Below the pieces are notes generated by a model, which was not told the DNA's origin, ran no database searches, and was given only the letters and a program-made list of their open reading frames with translations. Below, piece by piece: positions 22,662-31,076 of a DNA stretch of 35,216 nucleotides. The stretch is taken from assembly GCF_000721235.1 (NCBI RefSeq), contig NZ_JOFH01000051.1, positions 1 to 35,216 on the forward strand, in the 5' to 3' direction. The stretch comes from Streptomyces olivaceus (lineage in GTDB: Bacteria > Actinomycetota > Actinomycetes > Streptomycetales > Streptomycetaceae). Both the position numbers and the translations under genes were made by a program. Every line of letters begins with the position of its first letter. The stretch's first letter is position 1.

Positions 22662-23038
22662 GCCTGTTGGACACGCTCGCCCCCGTGAGGGTTGTACGTG
22701 CCGGGCGTCACGTTCCTGTCTCCCCCGGGCAGCCACCCGGCTGACGGTGCGTCATAGGCCCTCATCGTCCGCTCTTCCCCTGTGTCCCATGTGAACCGGC
22801 GTCCCCACGCCCGTCCTCGGCGTCCCCACGCCGACCCATGCGCCCCCGCGGCCCGAATGGTGACCGCAAAGACGCTCCCCGCCGCTCGCGCGGTTGCGGA
22901 GGGCGGGGAGGAAATCCTCTGACGGTTCGGGTGCCGGGTACAAGTAGTCCGGACCAACTTCCGGATCACATCTCGCACACGGATTCTACAAAGGAGACCC
23001 ACGTCGGCCAGGACTTTTGTCTCCGCGGGACCTCCGGC
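22662..23038. other. 377-bp intergenic region upstream of sigma factor gene
   Basis: No supported gene. It holds two copies of GGCGTCCCCACGCC (22798-22811, 22819-22832), each a 5-bp stem with a CCCC loop; a strong hairpin CTCCCCGCC (22875-22883) with GGCGGGGAG (22902-22910); two TCCGGA palindromes 12 bp apart (22948, 22960); a possible -10 for the sigma gene (22983-22988); and a weak minus-strand terminator for asd (GGAGAC/GTCTCC stem near 22995-23027, followed by TTTGT). Confidence 0.5.
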
Positions 23039-24160
23039 TCAGCCCAACTCCGCCGCCACCAGCTCCGCGATCTGAGCGGTGTTCAGCGCGGCGCCCTTGC
23101 GCAAGTTGTCGCCGCAGACGAACAGTTCGAGCGCGGTCGGGTCGTCCAGGGCTCGCCGTACCCGTCCCACCCAGGTCGGGTCGGTGCCGACGGCGTCGGC
23201 CGGGGTGGGGAACTCCCCCGCGGCCGGGTTGTCGAACAGGACGACGCCGGGCGCGGTCGCCAGGATCTCGCGCGCCCCCTCGACGGAGACCTCGCCCTCG
23301 AAGCGGGCGTGCACGGTCAGCGAGTGGGTGGTGACCACCGGGACCCGGACACAGGTCACCGCCACGGGCAGCCGCGGCAGTCCGAGGATCTTGCGGGACT
23401 CGTCCCGCACCTTCATCTCCTCCGACGACCAGCCGTCCTCCCGCAGCGAGCCGGCCCACGGTACGACGTTCAGCGCGACCGGCTCCGGGAACGGCCCGGT
23501 GCCGTCGCCGACGGCCCGCCGCACGTCGCCGGGGCTGGTGCCCAGCTGGGTCCCGGCCACCAGCGACAGCTGCCGGCGCAGGGTGTCCACGCCGTCCCGT
23601 CCGGCGCCGCTGACGGCCTGGTACGAGGAGACGACCAGCTCGCGCAGCCCGAACTCGGCGTGCAGCGCGCCGAGCGCCACGATCATGGACAGCGTCGTGC
23701 AGTTCGGGTTGGCGACGATCCCGCGCGGCCGCATCCGCGCGGCGTGCGGATTGACCTCGGGCACGACCAGCGGCACGTCCGGGTCCATCCGGAACGCGCC
23801 GGAGTTGTCGACCACCACCGCGCCCTTGGCGGCGGCGACGGGCGCCCACTGGGCGGCGACCTCGTCGGGTACGTCGAACATGGCGACGTCGACCCCGTCG
23901 AAGGCCTCCTCGGCGAGCGCCACCACCTCGATCTGCTCCCCGCGCACGGCCAGCTTGCGGCCGGCCGAGCGCGGGGAGGCGATCAGGCGGATGTCGCCCC
24001 AGACGTCCGCGTGCTGGGACAGGATCTGGAGCATGACCGAGCCGACGGCACCGGTCGCGCCCACGACGGCGAGCGTGGGCCGTCCGGCGCGGCCGTCCCG
24101 GCCGGTACAGCCGTCACGTCCGCCGCGTTCGTCCCGCCCGTCGCGTCCGGTGTCGGACAT
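23039..24160 (-). CDS. asd: aspartate-semialdehyde dehydrogenase
   Basis: Reduces aspartyl phosphate to aspartate semialdehyde with NADPH, feeding lysine/DAP, threonine, methionine and isoleucine synthesis. 373 residues. Seen: NADP loop [13 protein letters not shown] (about 32-44), [20 protein letters not shown], catalytic cysteine in ANPNCTT (Cys 154), [12 protein letters not shown], and [10 protein letters not shown] with His 279 as the likely acid/base. The ATG at 24160 shares its A with the last base of the ask TGA stop, so the two genes are coupled. Oddity: about 27 residues of Asp/Gly/Arg repeats precede the fold ([19 protein letters not shown]), longer than in most Asd proteins. Confidence 0.95.
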   Translation of the reverse strand: MSDTGRDGRDERGGRDGCTGRDGRAGRPTLAVVGATGAVGSVMLQILSQHADVWGDIRLIASPRSAGRKLAVRGEQIEVVALAEEAFDGVDVAMFDVPDEVAAQWAPVAAAKGAVVVDNSGAFRMDPDVPLVVPEVNPHAARMRPRGIVANPNCTTLSMIVALGALHAEFGLRELVVSSYQAVSGAGRDGVDTLRRQLSLVAGTQLGTSPGDVRRAVGDGTGPFPEPVALNVVPWAGSLREDGWSSEEMKVRDESRKILGLPRLPVAVTCVRVPVVTTHSLTVHARFEGEVSVEGAREILATAPGVVLFDNPAAGEFPTPADAVGTDPTWVGRVRRALDDPTALELFVCGDNLRKGAALNTAQIAELVAAELG

Positions 24161-25452
24161 CAGCGCCCGGTGCCTCCGTACACGACTGCCTCGTCACTGT
24201 CGGAGTCGAGCCCGAAGGCGCTGTGCACGGCGCGCACGGCCTCGTTCACGTCGTCCTTGCGGGTGACGACCGAGATACGGATCTCGGAGGTCGAGATCAG
24301 CTCGATGTTCACCCCGGCGTCGGAGAGCGCGGTGAAGAAGTCGGCGGTGACGCCCGGGTGGCTCTTCATGCCCGCGCCGACCAGGGAGATCTTGCCGATC
24401 TGGTCGTCGTAGCGCAGCGAGTCGAAGCCGATGCCGGCGCGGTTCTTCTCCAGCGCGTCGATGGCCTTGCGGCCCTCGCTCTTGGGGAGGGTGAAGGAGA
24501 TGTCCGTCAGGCCGGTGGAGGCCGCCGACACGTTCTGCACGACCATGTCGATGTTGACCTCGGCGTCGGCGATGGCGCGGAAGATCGAGGCCGCCTCACC
24601 CGGCTTGTCCGGCACGCCGACGACCGTGATCTTGGCCTCCGAGGTGTCGTGCGCGACACCGGAGATGAGGGCCTGCTCCACCTGCTTTTCCCCTTGCTTC
24701 CCTTGCTTCTGCTTGATCGGCTCGCTGCTGACCCACGTGCCCTGCAGTCCGCTGAAGCTGGACCGGACGTGGATCGGGATGTTGTACCGGCGGGCGTACT
24801 CCACACAGCGGTGGAGGAGCACCTTGGAACCGTTGGCCGCGAGCTCCAGCATGTCCTCGAAGGAGATCCAGTCGATCTTCTTCGCCTTGCTCACCACACG
24901 CGGGTCGGCGGTGAAGACCCCGTCCACGTCGGTGTAGATCTCGCAGACGTCCGCGTCGAGCGCGGCGGCGAGGGCCACGGCCGTGGTGTCGGAGCCGCCG
25001 CGGCCCAGCGTGGTGATGTCCTTGCTGTCCTGGCTGACGCCCTGGAAACCGGCGACGATGGCGACGTTGCCGTCGTCCACCGAGGTCCGGATGCGCCCCG
25101 GCGTCACGTCGATGATCCGGGCCTTGTTGTGCACCGAGTCGGTGATGACTCCGGCCTGGCTCCCGGTGAAGGACTGCGCCTCGTGGCCCAGGTTCTTGAT
25201 GGCCATGGCCAGCAGCGCCATGGACATGCGCTCCCCGGCGGTCAGCAGCATGTCGAGTTCCCGCCCGGAGGGGATAGGAGACACCTGCTCCGCGAGATCG
25301 ATCAGCTCGTCCGTCGTGTCGCCCATCGCGGAAACGACGGCGACCACCTGGTTGCCGTTCTTCTTCGCTTCCACGATCCGCTTGGCGACGCGCTTGATGC
25401 CCTCGGCATCGGCTACGGAGGAGCCTCCGTACTTCTGCACGACAAGGCCCAC
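24160..25452 (-). CDS. ask: aspartate kinase
   Basis: Phosphorylates aspartate, the first step of the aspartate family pathway. 430 residues. The kinase domain starts [20 protein letters not shown] and includes [31 protein letters not shown] and [15 protein letters not shown]. Two ACT domains follow (about 275-345 and 355-420), with [20 protein letters not shown] and [11 protein letters not shown], as in feedback-regulated lysine/threonine-sensitive enzymes. Residue 68 is Met, the wild-type state at the position changed to Val in feedback-resistant S. albulus Ask. Between kinase and ACT lies a Lys/Gln-rich insert ([11 protein letters not shown]). GTG start at 25452 with GAGGAG five bases upstream. 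An internal start ([12 protein letters not shown]) could give the separate beta chain known in this family. Confidence 0.96.
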   Translation of the reverse strand: MGLVVQKYGGSSVADAEGIKRVAKRIVEAKKNGNQVVAVVSAMGDTTDELIDLAEQVSPIPSGRELDMLLTAGERMSMALLAMAIKNLGHEAQSFTGSQAGVITDSVHNKARIIDVTPGRIRTSVDDGNVAIVAGFQGVSQDSKDITTLGRGGSDTTAVALAAALDADVCEIYTDVDGVFTADPRVVSKAKKIDWISFEDMLELAANGSKVLLHRCVEYARRYNIPIHVRSSFSGLQGTWVSSEPIKQKQGKQGEKQVEQALISGVAHDTSEAKITVVGVPDKPGEAASIFRAIADAEVNIDMVVQNVSAASTGLTDISFTLPKSEGRKAIDALEKNRAGIGFDSLRYDDQIGKISLVGAGMKSHPGVTADFFTALSDAGVNIELISTSEIRISVVTRKDDVNEAVRAVHSAFGLDSDSDEAVVYGGTGR

Positions 25453-26183
25453 GTGCGCTCCTCGCTCAATCCGTCTCTTACCGCACGTACGTATATGTAC
25501 TGCGGTCGGCTCATTTTACCGAGCGTCCGGGTTTCGTCCCTGCGGTGTCGCATGGTGAGACCCGGGTACTCGCTCAGGCTGGCTCATGCCCATCGCGGCG
25601 CGGGTCACTCGGGAAAGTGCCCCGTGTCACACGTTCACAAGGTGCCGCCGGTTCACGGTCGCCCGCGCGGGGGTACCGGCACGCACCCGAGGAGAATGTC
25701 ACCCCTGGCACACGCTCGCGGACTCCTCGTAGCGACATTTGCGCAGAGGTGTGCCGAAGTACAAAAAATCCACTTGTCCGCTTCGCGTGGTCAGCTCGTG
25801 TCGGACTTGTGATTTCCTTGTGCACCTTCCGGTCCGGCAGCCGCGGGGAGCGCGCGATCTCAACTGGAAATCGACGTTCCGGAGAGCGGCCGGCCGCGGT
25901 GCGGCGGCGCCCGCGGAGTCCCGTGGCGCGAACAGGCGGGCGCCCACGCGTCGTTGAACTCGGCAAACACACCGGGCTGCCGCCAGGCACGGCGGGCGGC
26001 AGCGGCAACGGTATTGCGACAGTGCGGCTTTGCGGCGATCCGCAGCCCGGATATCGCCGACCCCGCGGACATGACTACCATCGGCGACTGGATTCGAATC
26101 CGATAATCGCACCACTCTCGCTTCGGGAAGGCCATCGTGTCGACCGGCCTTCACCCCCCTCTCGAGGACCGAGGAATCGCGGA
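25453..26183. other. 731-bp divergent intergenic region, ask to cvnA
   Basis: No supported gene. Near ask: AT-rich GTAC-N6-GTAC (around 25489-25502) and TAAAAT on the minus strand, possible promoter parts. At 25735-25825 is a relatively AT-rich stretch with an A6 run and two ACTTGT copies, a likely cvnA promoter zone. GGATTCGAATCC (26090-26101) is a perfect 12-bp palindrome. A plus-strand frame stays open through much of the region but has no plausible start or family. Confidence 0.5.
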
Positions 26184-28043
26184 ATGCCCCTGACTGCACC
26201 ACCCCGTCGGAGTCGGCCGACTGAAGTCCTCCACACCTCGCTGGCCGTACCGGCGACCGTGCTGCTGCTGGCCGCCGCGGGCGTGGGCGCGGTGGTGGCG
26301 GCGGCACCGAACACGGCCCGCACCTGGACGGGCGCCACCGCCGGCGCCGGGTGGCTGTGCCTCGCGGTCGCCCTCGTCGTCCACCACCTGCTGCTGAAGC
26401 GGGCCCGCCGGGCGACCGCCGCGAAGGACGCCGAGGTCGAGCGGCTGACCGCACTGTCGGGCCAGCAGCTGGCGGAGTCGGCCCACCTGGTCAACGTCAC
26501 CGTGCCGGCCCTGGTGACCCGGCTGCGCGACGGCGCGCCCGCGGACGACACCCTCGCGAAGGTGGCGCAGCCCAGCGACGCCCAACTCCGCCAGGTCGTG
26601 CAGGTCTTCGCCTCCGCCATCGAGCAGGCCGCGCAGCGCGCCGCCGCCCTGGACGCCGAACGGCTGCGTGCCCAGCAGGCGCTGGCCGGCGTCCACGAGG
26701 AGATCGAGCGGCTGACGCGGGAGATCCTGCCCGCCGCGGTCGCGGAGTTGCAGGACGGCGGCTCCGCCGACACCGTGCTGGCCCGGTGGGGCCTCGCGTC
26801 GTCCTCCCCGCTGCGGGAGCCGGTCGACGCCTTCGTCCGCGAACTCGCCGTCAGCGAGCGGCGGGCCGCCGTCGCGCGGGCCGCCTCGGCGAAGGCGCTG
26901 AGCCGCGTCCAGGCCAAGACCGTCAGCATGCTCGCCGACCTGCGCGAGATGCAGGAGCGGCACGGTGAAGACGTCTTCGGCGACCTGCTCAACCTGGACC
27001 ACAGCACCTCGCAGCTCGGCCTGATGACCGACCGGCTGGCGCTCCTGATGGGCGGCCGGTCCAGCCGCGCGTGGAACAAGCCCATCGTGATGGAGAGCAT
27101 CCTGCGCGGCGCGGCCGGCCGGATCGCGGCCTACCACCGCGTGCGGCTGCACTGCTCGACGAAGGCCGCGATCTCCGGGTTCGCCGCCGAGGGCATCATG
27201 CACCTGCTCGCCGAACTCATGGACAACGCGGCGAACTTCTCGCCGCCCATCGACGAGGTCCACGTCTACGTCGACGAGCACAGCGCGGGCATCGTCGTCA
27301 CCATCGAGGACAGCGGCCTGAAGATGGCCGGCGCGGCGATGCGGCGGGCGGAGGAGGCCGTGTCGGGCAAGCGGACCGACCTCGCCGAGCTGCAGGGCAC
27401 CCGCCTCGGCCTGGCCGTGGTCGGCGGCCTGAGCGTCCGGTACGGCGTCAGCGTCAACTACCGGCCGTCCTCCCGCGGCGGCACCGGCGTCGTCGTACTG
27501 CTTCCTCCCCAGCTGCTGGCCCAGCGGCGCGAACCCGGGCCGGCGGAGGCGGCGCCGCGCCGGACGGCGGCGCCCGTGGTCCCCGGCCCCGCAGAGCCCG
27601 TGCAGGAGGCGCACTCCGCGATGGACGAGACAGTCACCGGAAGCGCCGTGCGACCGGCCCCCGAGCAGCCCGCCGGCGCCGGGCCCGACGTACGGCCCGC
27701 CGCCGGGAGGCCGGACGAGCCGGCCCGGTCCGCCGCCGCGGAGGGCCCCGGCCTCGACGCGCCGCGCCGCCCCCGGCCGGCCACGCCGAACGGCCTGCCC
27801 GTGCGCGCCCCCGGCCGCACGATGGCCGACGCCGACCGGGACCGCGCACAGCGCCAGGCCCCGGGCGGGCCCGCGGGTTCGCGGGGCGAGCCGGGTCCGG
27901 CCCCCTCCCCCACGCGCAACGCGGGCGCGCGCTTCGGCGCCTTCCACAGCGGGCGCAAGTCCGCCGAGGGCACGGACACGTCCGGCACCGGAATCGACCT
28001 GCCCGACCTGCCGGGGAGCGACTCCGAGCCACCCGCCCCCTAG
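26184..28043 (+). CDS. cvnA: conservon protein CvnA, sensor histidine kinase-like
   Basis: A 619-residue membrane protein, first gene of the conservon. Two membrane helices (about 17-41 and 52-71) are followed by a long coiled-coil linker (80-250), a degenerate dimerisation region (LDHSTSQLGLMTDRLALLMG, His 273) and a HATPase domain (about 300-440) with N-box ELMDNAANFSPP, EDSGLKM and GLAVVGGLSVRYG. The last 170 residues are Pro/Ala/Arg-rich and disordered. The linker contains an internal duplication: VPALVTRLRDGAPADDTLAK (109-126) resembles LPAAVAELQDGGSADTVLAR (182-201), each followed by similar helical segments. CvnA proteins are thought to gate a GTPase relay with CvnB-D. ATG 26184 has GAGGAA seven bases upstream. 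Confidence 0.9.
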   Translation: MPLTAPPRRSRPTEVLHTSLAVPATVLLLAAAGVGAVVAAAPNTARTWTGATAGAGWLCLAVALVVHHLLLKRARRATAAKDAEVERLTALSGQQLAESAHLVNVTVPALVTRLRDGAPADDTLAKVAQPSDAQLRQVVQVFASAIEQAAQRAAALDAERLRAQQALAGVHEEIERLTREILPAAVAELQDGGSADTVLARWGLASSSPLREPVDAFVRELAVSERRAAVARAASAKALSRVQAKTVSMLADLREMQERHGEDVFGDLLNLDHSTSQLGLMTDRLALLMGGRSSRAWNKPIVMESILRGAAGRIAAYHRVRLHCSTKAAISGFAAEGIMHLLAELMDNAANFSPPIDEVHVYVDEHSAGIVVTIEDSGLKMAGAAMRRAEEAVSGKRTDLAELQGTRLGLAVVGGLSVRYGVSVNYRPSSRGGTGVVVLLPPQLLAQRREPGPAEAAPRRTAAPVVPGPAEPVQEAHSAMDETVTGSAVRPAPEQPAGAGPDVRPAAGRPDEPARSAAAEGPGLDAPRRPRPATPNGLPVRAPGRTMADADRDRAQRQAPGGPAGSRGEPGPAPSPTRNAGARFGAFHSGRKSAEGTDTSGTGIDLPDLPGSDSEPPAP

Positions 28044-28290
28044 ATCCCGGGGCCACGGACTCCACGGCCCCGGACTCCACGGGCTCCACGGACTCCACGG
28101 GCTCCACGGACTCCACGGCTTCGGCTCTCCGGCCTTCCGGAACCCTCGGACCCGCTGGACCCCTCGGACCCCCTGGAACCCCGGGACCCGTCGGACCCGT
28201 CGGACCCATCGGACGCGGGACCACGGCGTCCTCGTTCCGCTCAGCTTCCCGCTACAGCGTTACAGCTCGTGAGATTGGAGGAACGGGCCG
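28044..28290. repeat. 9-bp periodic repeat tract between cvnA and cvnB
   Basis: From 28057 to 28116 alternating 9-bp units GGACTCCAC and GGGCTCCAC; from about 28144 to 28215 further 9-bp units of the GGACCCGTC type. One plus-strand frame reads the second part as Gly-X-Y triplets (GPAGPLGPPGTPGPVGPV), and the minus strand also gives Gly-Pro-rich text. No start codon with an SD serves either frame, so I treat it as noncoding. GGAGGA for cvnB is at 28277-28282. Confidence 0.75.
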
Positions 28291-28749
28291 GTGCCCGGGG
28301 CCTTCGGGCCCCACCGTCCCATCACCCACATGCAGACCACCGACAACAGCCTGCTCTGGCTCCTGCAGGGCCTTCTGAAGAAGATCCCCGGCGCCCGGCA
28401 CGGCCTGGTCCTGTCCCGGGACGGCCTGAAACTGTGCTGGTCCGATCATCTGACGCTCGACCAGGCCGACCAGCTCTCCGCCATCTGCTCGGGCATGCAG
28501 GCCCTCGCCCAGGGCGCGTCCGTGGAGTTCGGCGACGGGAGCGGCGGCGTCCGGCACTCCATGACCGAGTTCCACGGCGGCCAGCTCTTCATCGTGCAGG
28601 CGGGCGCCGGCGCCCACCTGGCCGTCCTCGCCGAGGAGAGCGCCGACCCCGGCGTCGTGGGCCACCAGATGACCGAGTTCATCGACCAGATCGGCGACCA
28701 CCTCAGGGCCGAACCGCGCGGGGGCGCCCAGGGGAGTGCCGCGTCGTGA
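28291..28749 (+). CDS. cvnB: conservon protein CvnB, roadblock/LC7 domain
   Basis: A 152-residue roadblock-fold protein. The domain runs from about 20 to 135: NSLLWLLQGLLKKIPGARHG, then VLSRDGLKLCWSD and DQADQLSAICSGMQALAQGA, and the strand pair ending GAHLAVLAEESADPGVVGHQ. Roadblock proteins act as activators or scaffolds for small Ras-like GTPases, here CvnD. The GTG at 28291 has GGAGGA eight bases upstream; the Met at 28330 is a possible internal start without SD. The stop overlaps the cvnC GTG (GTGA). Confidence 0.9.
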   Translation: MPGAFGPHRPITHMQTTDNSLLWLLQGLLKKIPGARHGLVLSRDGLKLCWSDHLTLDQADQLSAICSGMQALAQGASVEFGDGSGGVRHSMTEFHGGQLFIVQAGAGAHLAVLAEESADPGVVGHQMTEFIDQIGDHLRAEPRGGAQGSAAS

Positions 28750-29102
28750 CGCGCAAGCCCGTGGACACCGGCGACCCCGACCGGCTCTACATGGTCACGG
28801 GCGGTCGCACCCGTACCGACGACTCGTTCGACCTGGTCACGTTAGTGGTCACCGAGTGCGAACCGACCGCCGGAATGCAGTCGGAGCACGTGCGGATCCT
28901 GGAGATGTGCCGGCATCCGACCGCGCTCGTGGAGGTCGCCGCGGAGATGAAGCTGCCGATCACGGTGGTGCGCATCCTGCTCGGCGACCTCCTCGCCACC
29001 GGACGCATCAGCGCCCGTCATCCGCCTTCCACGCGGTCCGCCGCCTCCCTCCCCGACACCGACCTGCTCAAGGAGGTGCTGCATGGACTCCGCAACCTCT
29101 GA
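28746..29102 (+). CDS. cvnC: conservon protein CvnC, DUF742, with a TTA codon
   Basis: A 118-residue DUF742 protein. Seen: RLYMVTGGRTRTDD near the start, HVRILEMCRHPTALVEVAAE, and LPITVVRILLGDLLATGRIS, a winged-helix-like pattern typical of the family; it ends LLKEVLHGLRNL. The start is the GTG at 28746 overlapping the cvnB stop. Codon 33 is TTA (28842-28844), the codon read only by the bldA tRNA in Streptomyces, so translation probably rises late in growth. The last 20 bp overlap the start of cvnD, which should couple CvnD synthesis to CvnC. Confidence 0.92.
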   Translation: MTRKPVDTGDPDRLYMVTGGRTRTDDSFDLVTLVVTECEPTAGMQSEHVRILEMCRHPTALVEVAAEMKLPITVVRILLGDLLATGRISARHPPSTRSAASLPDTDLLKEVLHGLRNL

Positions 29103-29715
29103 GGTGCCGTCCCTGCGCACGCCCCTGTCCGACGCCGCCGAGACGGGCCTGAAGATCGTCATCGTGGGTGGCTTCGGAGCCGGCAAGACCACCCTGGTCC
29201 GCTCGGTCAGCGAGATCCGCCCGCTCAACACCGAAGAGGTGATGACGCAGGCGGGGGTCGGCGTCGACGAGACGCACCAGGTGTCGTCGAAGACCACCAC
29301 GACGGTCGCCTTCGACTTCGGCCGGATCAGCCTCAGCCGGAGCATGGTCCTGTACCTGTTCGGCGCGCCGGGCCAGGAGCGGTTCTGGTTCCTGTGGGAC
29401 CGGCTCTTCTCCGGCACCCTCGGCGCGGTCGTCCTCGTCGACACCCGCCGGATGGACGACTCCTGGTACGCGATCGACCGGCTCGAACACCACCGCACGC
29501 CATTCGTGGTGGCCGTCAACCGCTTCGACGACGAGCCGGAGCGGTACTCGCTCGACGAGATCCGGCAGGCGCTCGCCCTGCCCGAGCACGTGCCGCTCGT
29601 CGACTGCGACGCGAGGGTCCGCTCGTCGGGCAAGGACGTCCTGATCGCCCTCGTGGACCACCTCTACGAGATGTCCCTGGCCCAGCAGGCCGCGCAGACC
29701 CCGCAGGCCCAGTAG
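29083..29715 (+). CDS. cvnD: conservon GTPase CvnD
   Basis: A 210-residue Ras-like GTPase. G1 is IVIVGGFGAGKTTLVRSVSE (about 25-44), the switch I region includes TTTTVAFDFG, G3 is LFGAPGQERF with Ala-Pro-Gly where many GTPases have Asp-x-x-Gly, and G4 is VNRFDDE (Asn-Arg-Phe-Asp). There is no lipid-anchor sequence. In conservons this protein is the switch of a membrane relay with CvnA, B and C. The ATG at 29083 lies inside the end of cvnC, and cvnE begins 11 bp after its stop, so the gene is embedded in a tight operon. Confidence 0.92.
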   Translation: MDSATSEVPSLRTPLSDAAETGLKIVIVGGFGAGKTTLVRSVSEIRPLNTEEVMTQAGVGVDETHQVSSKTTTTVAFDFGRISLSRSMVLYLFGAPGQERFWFLWDRLFSGTLGAVVLVDTRRMDDSWYAIDRLEHHRTPFVVAVNRFDDEPERYSLDEIRQALALPEHVPLVDCDARVRSSGKDVLIALVDHLYEMSLAQQAAQTPQAQ

Positions 29716-29726
29716 GAGATGACACC

Positions 29727-30989
29727 GTGACCGACACCGGATCCCTGCCTCCGCAGGAGGCTCCCCCGGGGTGCCCCGCGCACGCGGGCGGCGTGCGGCT
29801 GGGCGGCCTGGAGTACCAGCAGACGCCCTCGCAGCTGTACCGGTCGCTGCGCAGGGAGCACGGCGCGGTGGCGCCCGTGCTGCTCGACGGGGACATCCCC
29901 GCCTGGCTGGTCCTCGGCTACTCCGAGCTCAGCTACGTCACCGCCAACGACGAGCTGTTCGCCCGCGACTCGCGGCGCTGGAACCAGTGGGCGAACATCC
30001 CCGAGGACTGGCCGCTGCTGCCGTTCGTCGGCTACCAGCCCTCCGTGCTGTTCGCCGAGGGCGAGGAGCACCAGCGGCGCGCCGGGGTCATCACCGAGGC
30101 ACTGGAGGGCATCGACCAGTTCCAGCTGGCGCGCGAGTGCCGGCAGATCGCCGACCAGCTCATCGCGTCGTTCGCCGGCAGCGGCGAGGCCGAGCTGATG
30201 AGCGTGTACACGCACGAACTGGCGATGCGCGCCACGCTCGCCATGATCGGCATGCCGCACTCGGGCGACGACACCCAGCGGATGGTGGCCGACCTGCGCG
30301 TCTCCCTGGACGCCGCCGAGGGCGACGACCCGGTGGCCGCGTACGCGCGGGTGGGCGAGCGGATCCAGCGGCTGATCGCCGACAAGCGGGAGCGGCCGGG
30401 CTCGGACATCACCTCGGTGATGCTGCACCACCCGGCCGGACTGAGCGAGGAGGAACTCGTCCAGGACCTGATCACCGTGATCGCCGCGGCCCAGCAGCCG
30501 ACCGCCAACTGGATCTGCAACACGCTCCGGCTGCTGCTCACCGACGAGCGTTTCGCGGTGAGCGTGTCGGGCGGCCGGCTCAGTGTGGGCGAGGCGCTGA
30601 ACGAGGTCCTCTGGCTCGACACGCCCACGCAGAACTTCATCGGCCGCTGGGCCGTGCGCGACACCCAGCTCGGGGGGCGGCGGATCCAGGCGGGCGACTG
30701 CGTCGTGCTGGGCCTGGCCGCGGCCAACACCGACCCGCAGATCTGGCCCGAGGGCCACGTCGGGGCGGAGAACGCCGCGCACCTGTCGTTCAGCAGCGGC
30801 GAGCACCGGTGCCCCTTCCCGGCGCCGCAGCTGGCCGACGTCGTCGCCCGTACGGCGGTGGAGACGCTCCTGGAGCGCCTGCCCGACCTGGTGCTCGCCG
30901 TGGCCCCGGAGGAACTCACCTGGCGTCCGTCGATCTGGATGCGGGGACTGGCCTCGCTGCCGGTGGAGTTCACGCCGGTCGTGCACTGA
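29727..30989 (+). CDS. cvnE: conservon cytochrome P450 CvnE, CYP157-like, lacking ExxR
   Basis: A 420-residue P450-fold protein. The heme loop is FSSGEHRCPFPAP (Cys 362), close to FxxGxHxCxG but with Pro for the last Gly. The K-helix reads NEVLWLDTPTQNF, so the Arg of ExxR is Trp. The I-helix oxygen-binding motif is AAQQPT in place of AGxxT. Loss of ExxR is known for the CYP157 family found in Streptomyces conservons, which supports that assignment. Catalysis may be altered or absent; a sensing or scaffolding role is possible. GTG start at 29727 with AGGAG upstream, 11 bp after cvnD. No ferredoxin gene is nearby. Confidence 0.9.
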   Translation: MTDTGSLPPQEAPPGCPAHAGGVRLGGLEYQQTPSQLYRSLRREHGAVAPVLLDGDIPAWLVLGYSELSYVTANDELFARDSRRWNQWANIPEDWPLLPFVGYQPSVLFAEGEEHQRRAGVITEALEGIDQFQLARECRQIADQLIASFAGSGEAELMSVYTHELAMRATLAMIGMPHSGDDTQRMVADLRVSLDAAEGDDPVAAYARVGERIQRLIADKRERPGSDITSVMLHHPAGLSEEELVQDLITVIAAAQQPTANWICNTLRLLLTDERFAVSVSGGRLSVGEALNEVLWLDTPTQNFIGRWAVRDTQLGGRRIQAGDCVVLGLAAANTDPQIWPEGHVGAENAAHLSFSSGEHRCPFPAPQLADVVARTAVETLLERLPDLVLAVAPEELTWRPSIWMRGLASLPVEFTPVVH

Positions 30990-31076
30990 CCGGTGGTGCA
31001 CTGACCGGTGACGCACCAGCCGGCGGTCTGCTGACCGGTGGCGTGCCGGCCGGTGGTGGGCCGAGGGGCACCGACC

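Noticed and set aside
22752..22943. 63-residue minus-strand ORF upstream of the sigma gene
   Set aside because: No SD, repeated Val-Gly-Thr-Pro text from the direct repeats, and overlap with a strong hairpin.
24660..25452. Lysine riboswitch or attenuator in front of ask
   Set aside because: I looked upstream of 25452 and saw no structured leader or lysine-rich leader peptide.
26081..26114. Possible tRNA 3' end (GATTCGAATCC followed by ACCA)
   Set aside because: With TTCGA placed at positions 54-58 the T-stem has several mismatches and no matching acceptor 5' strand exists upstream. It is only a 12-bp palindrome.
25545..26183. Upstream extension of CvnA by 213 residues
   Set aside because: The frame is open but Arg/Pro/Gly-rich with no family resemblance, and the start at 26184 has a good SD and leads directly to the membrane helix.
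28060..28378. Frameshifted collagen-like extension of CvnA
   Set aside because: It would need a +1 shift at the CvnA end with no slippery site visible, and the frame then runs on through cvnB. Better read as a DNA repeat.
27071..28378. 435-residue plus-strand frame overlapping the cvnA end
   Set aside because: Arg/Gly/Pro shadow of cvnA in another frame.
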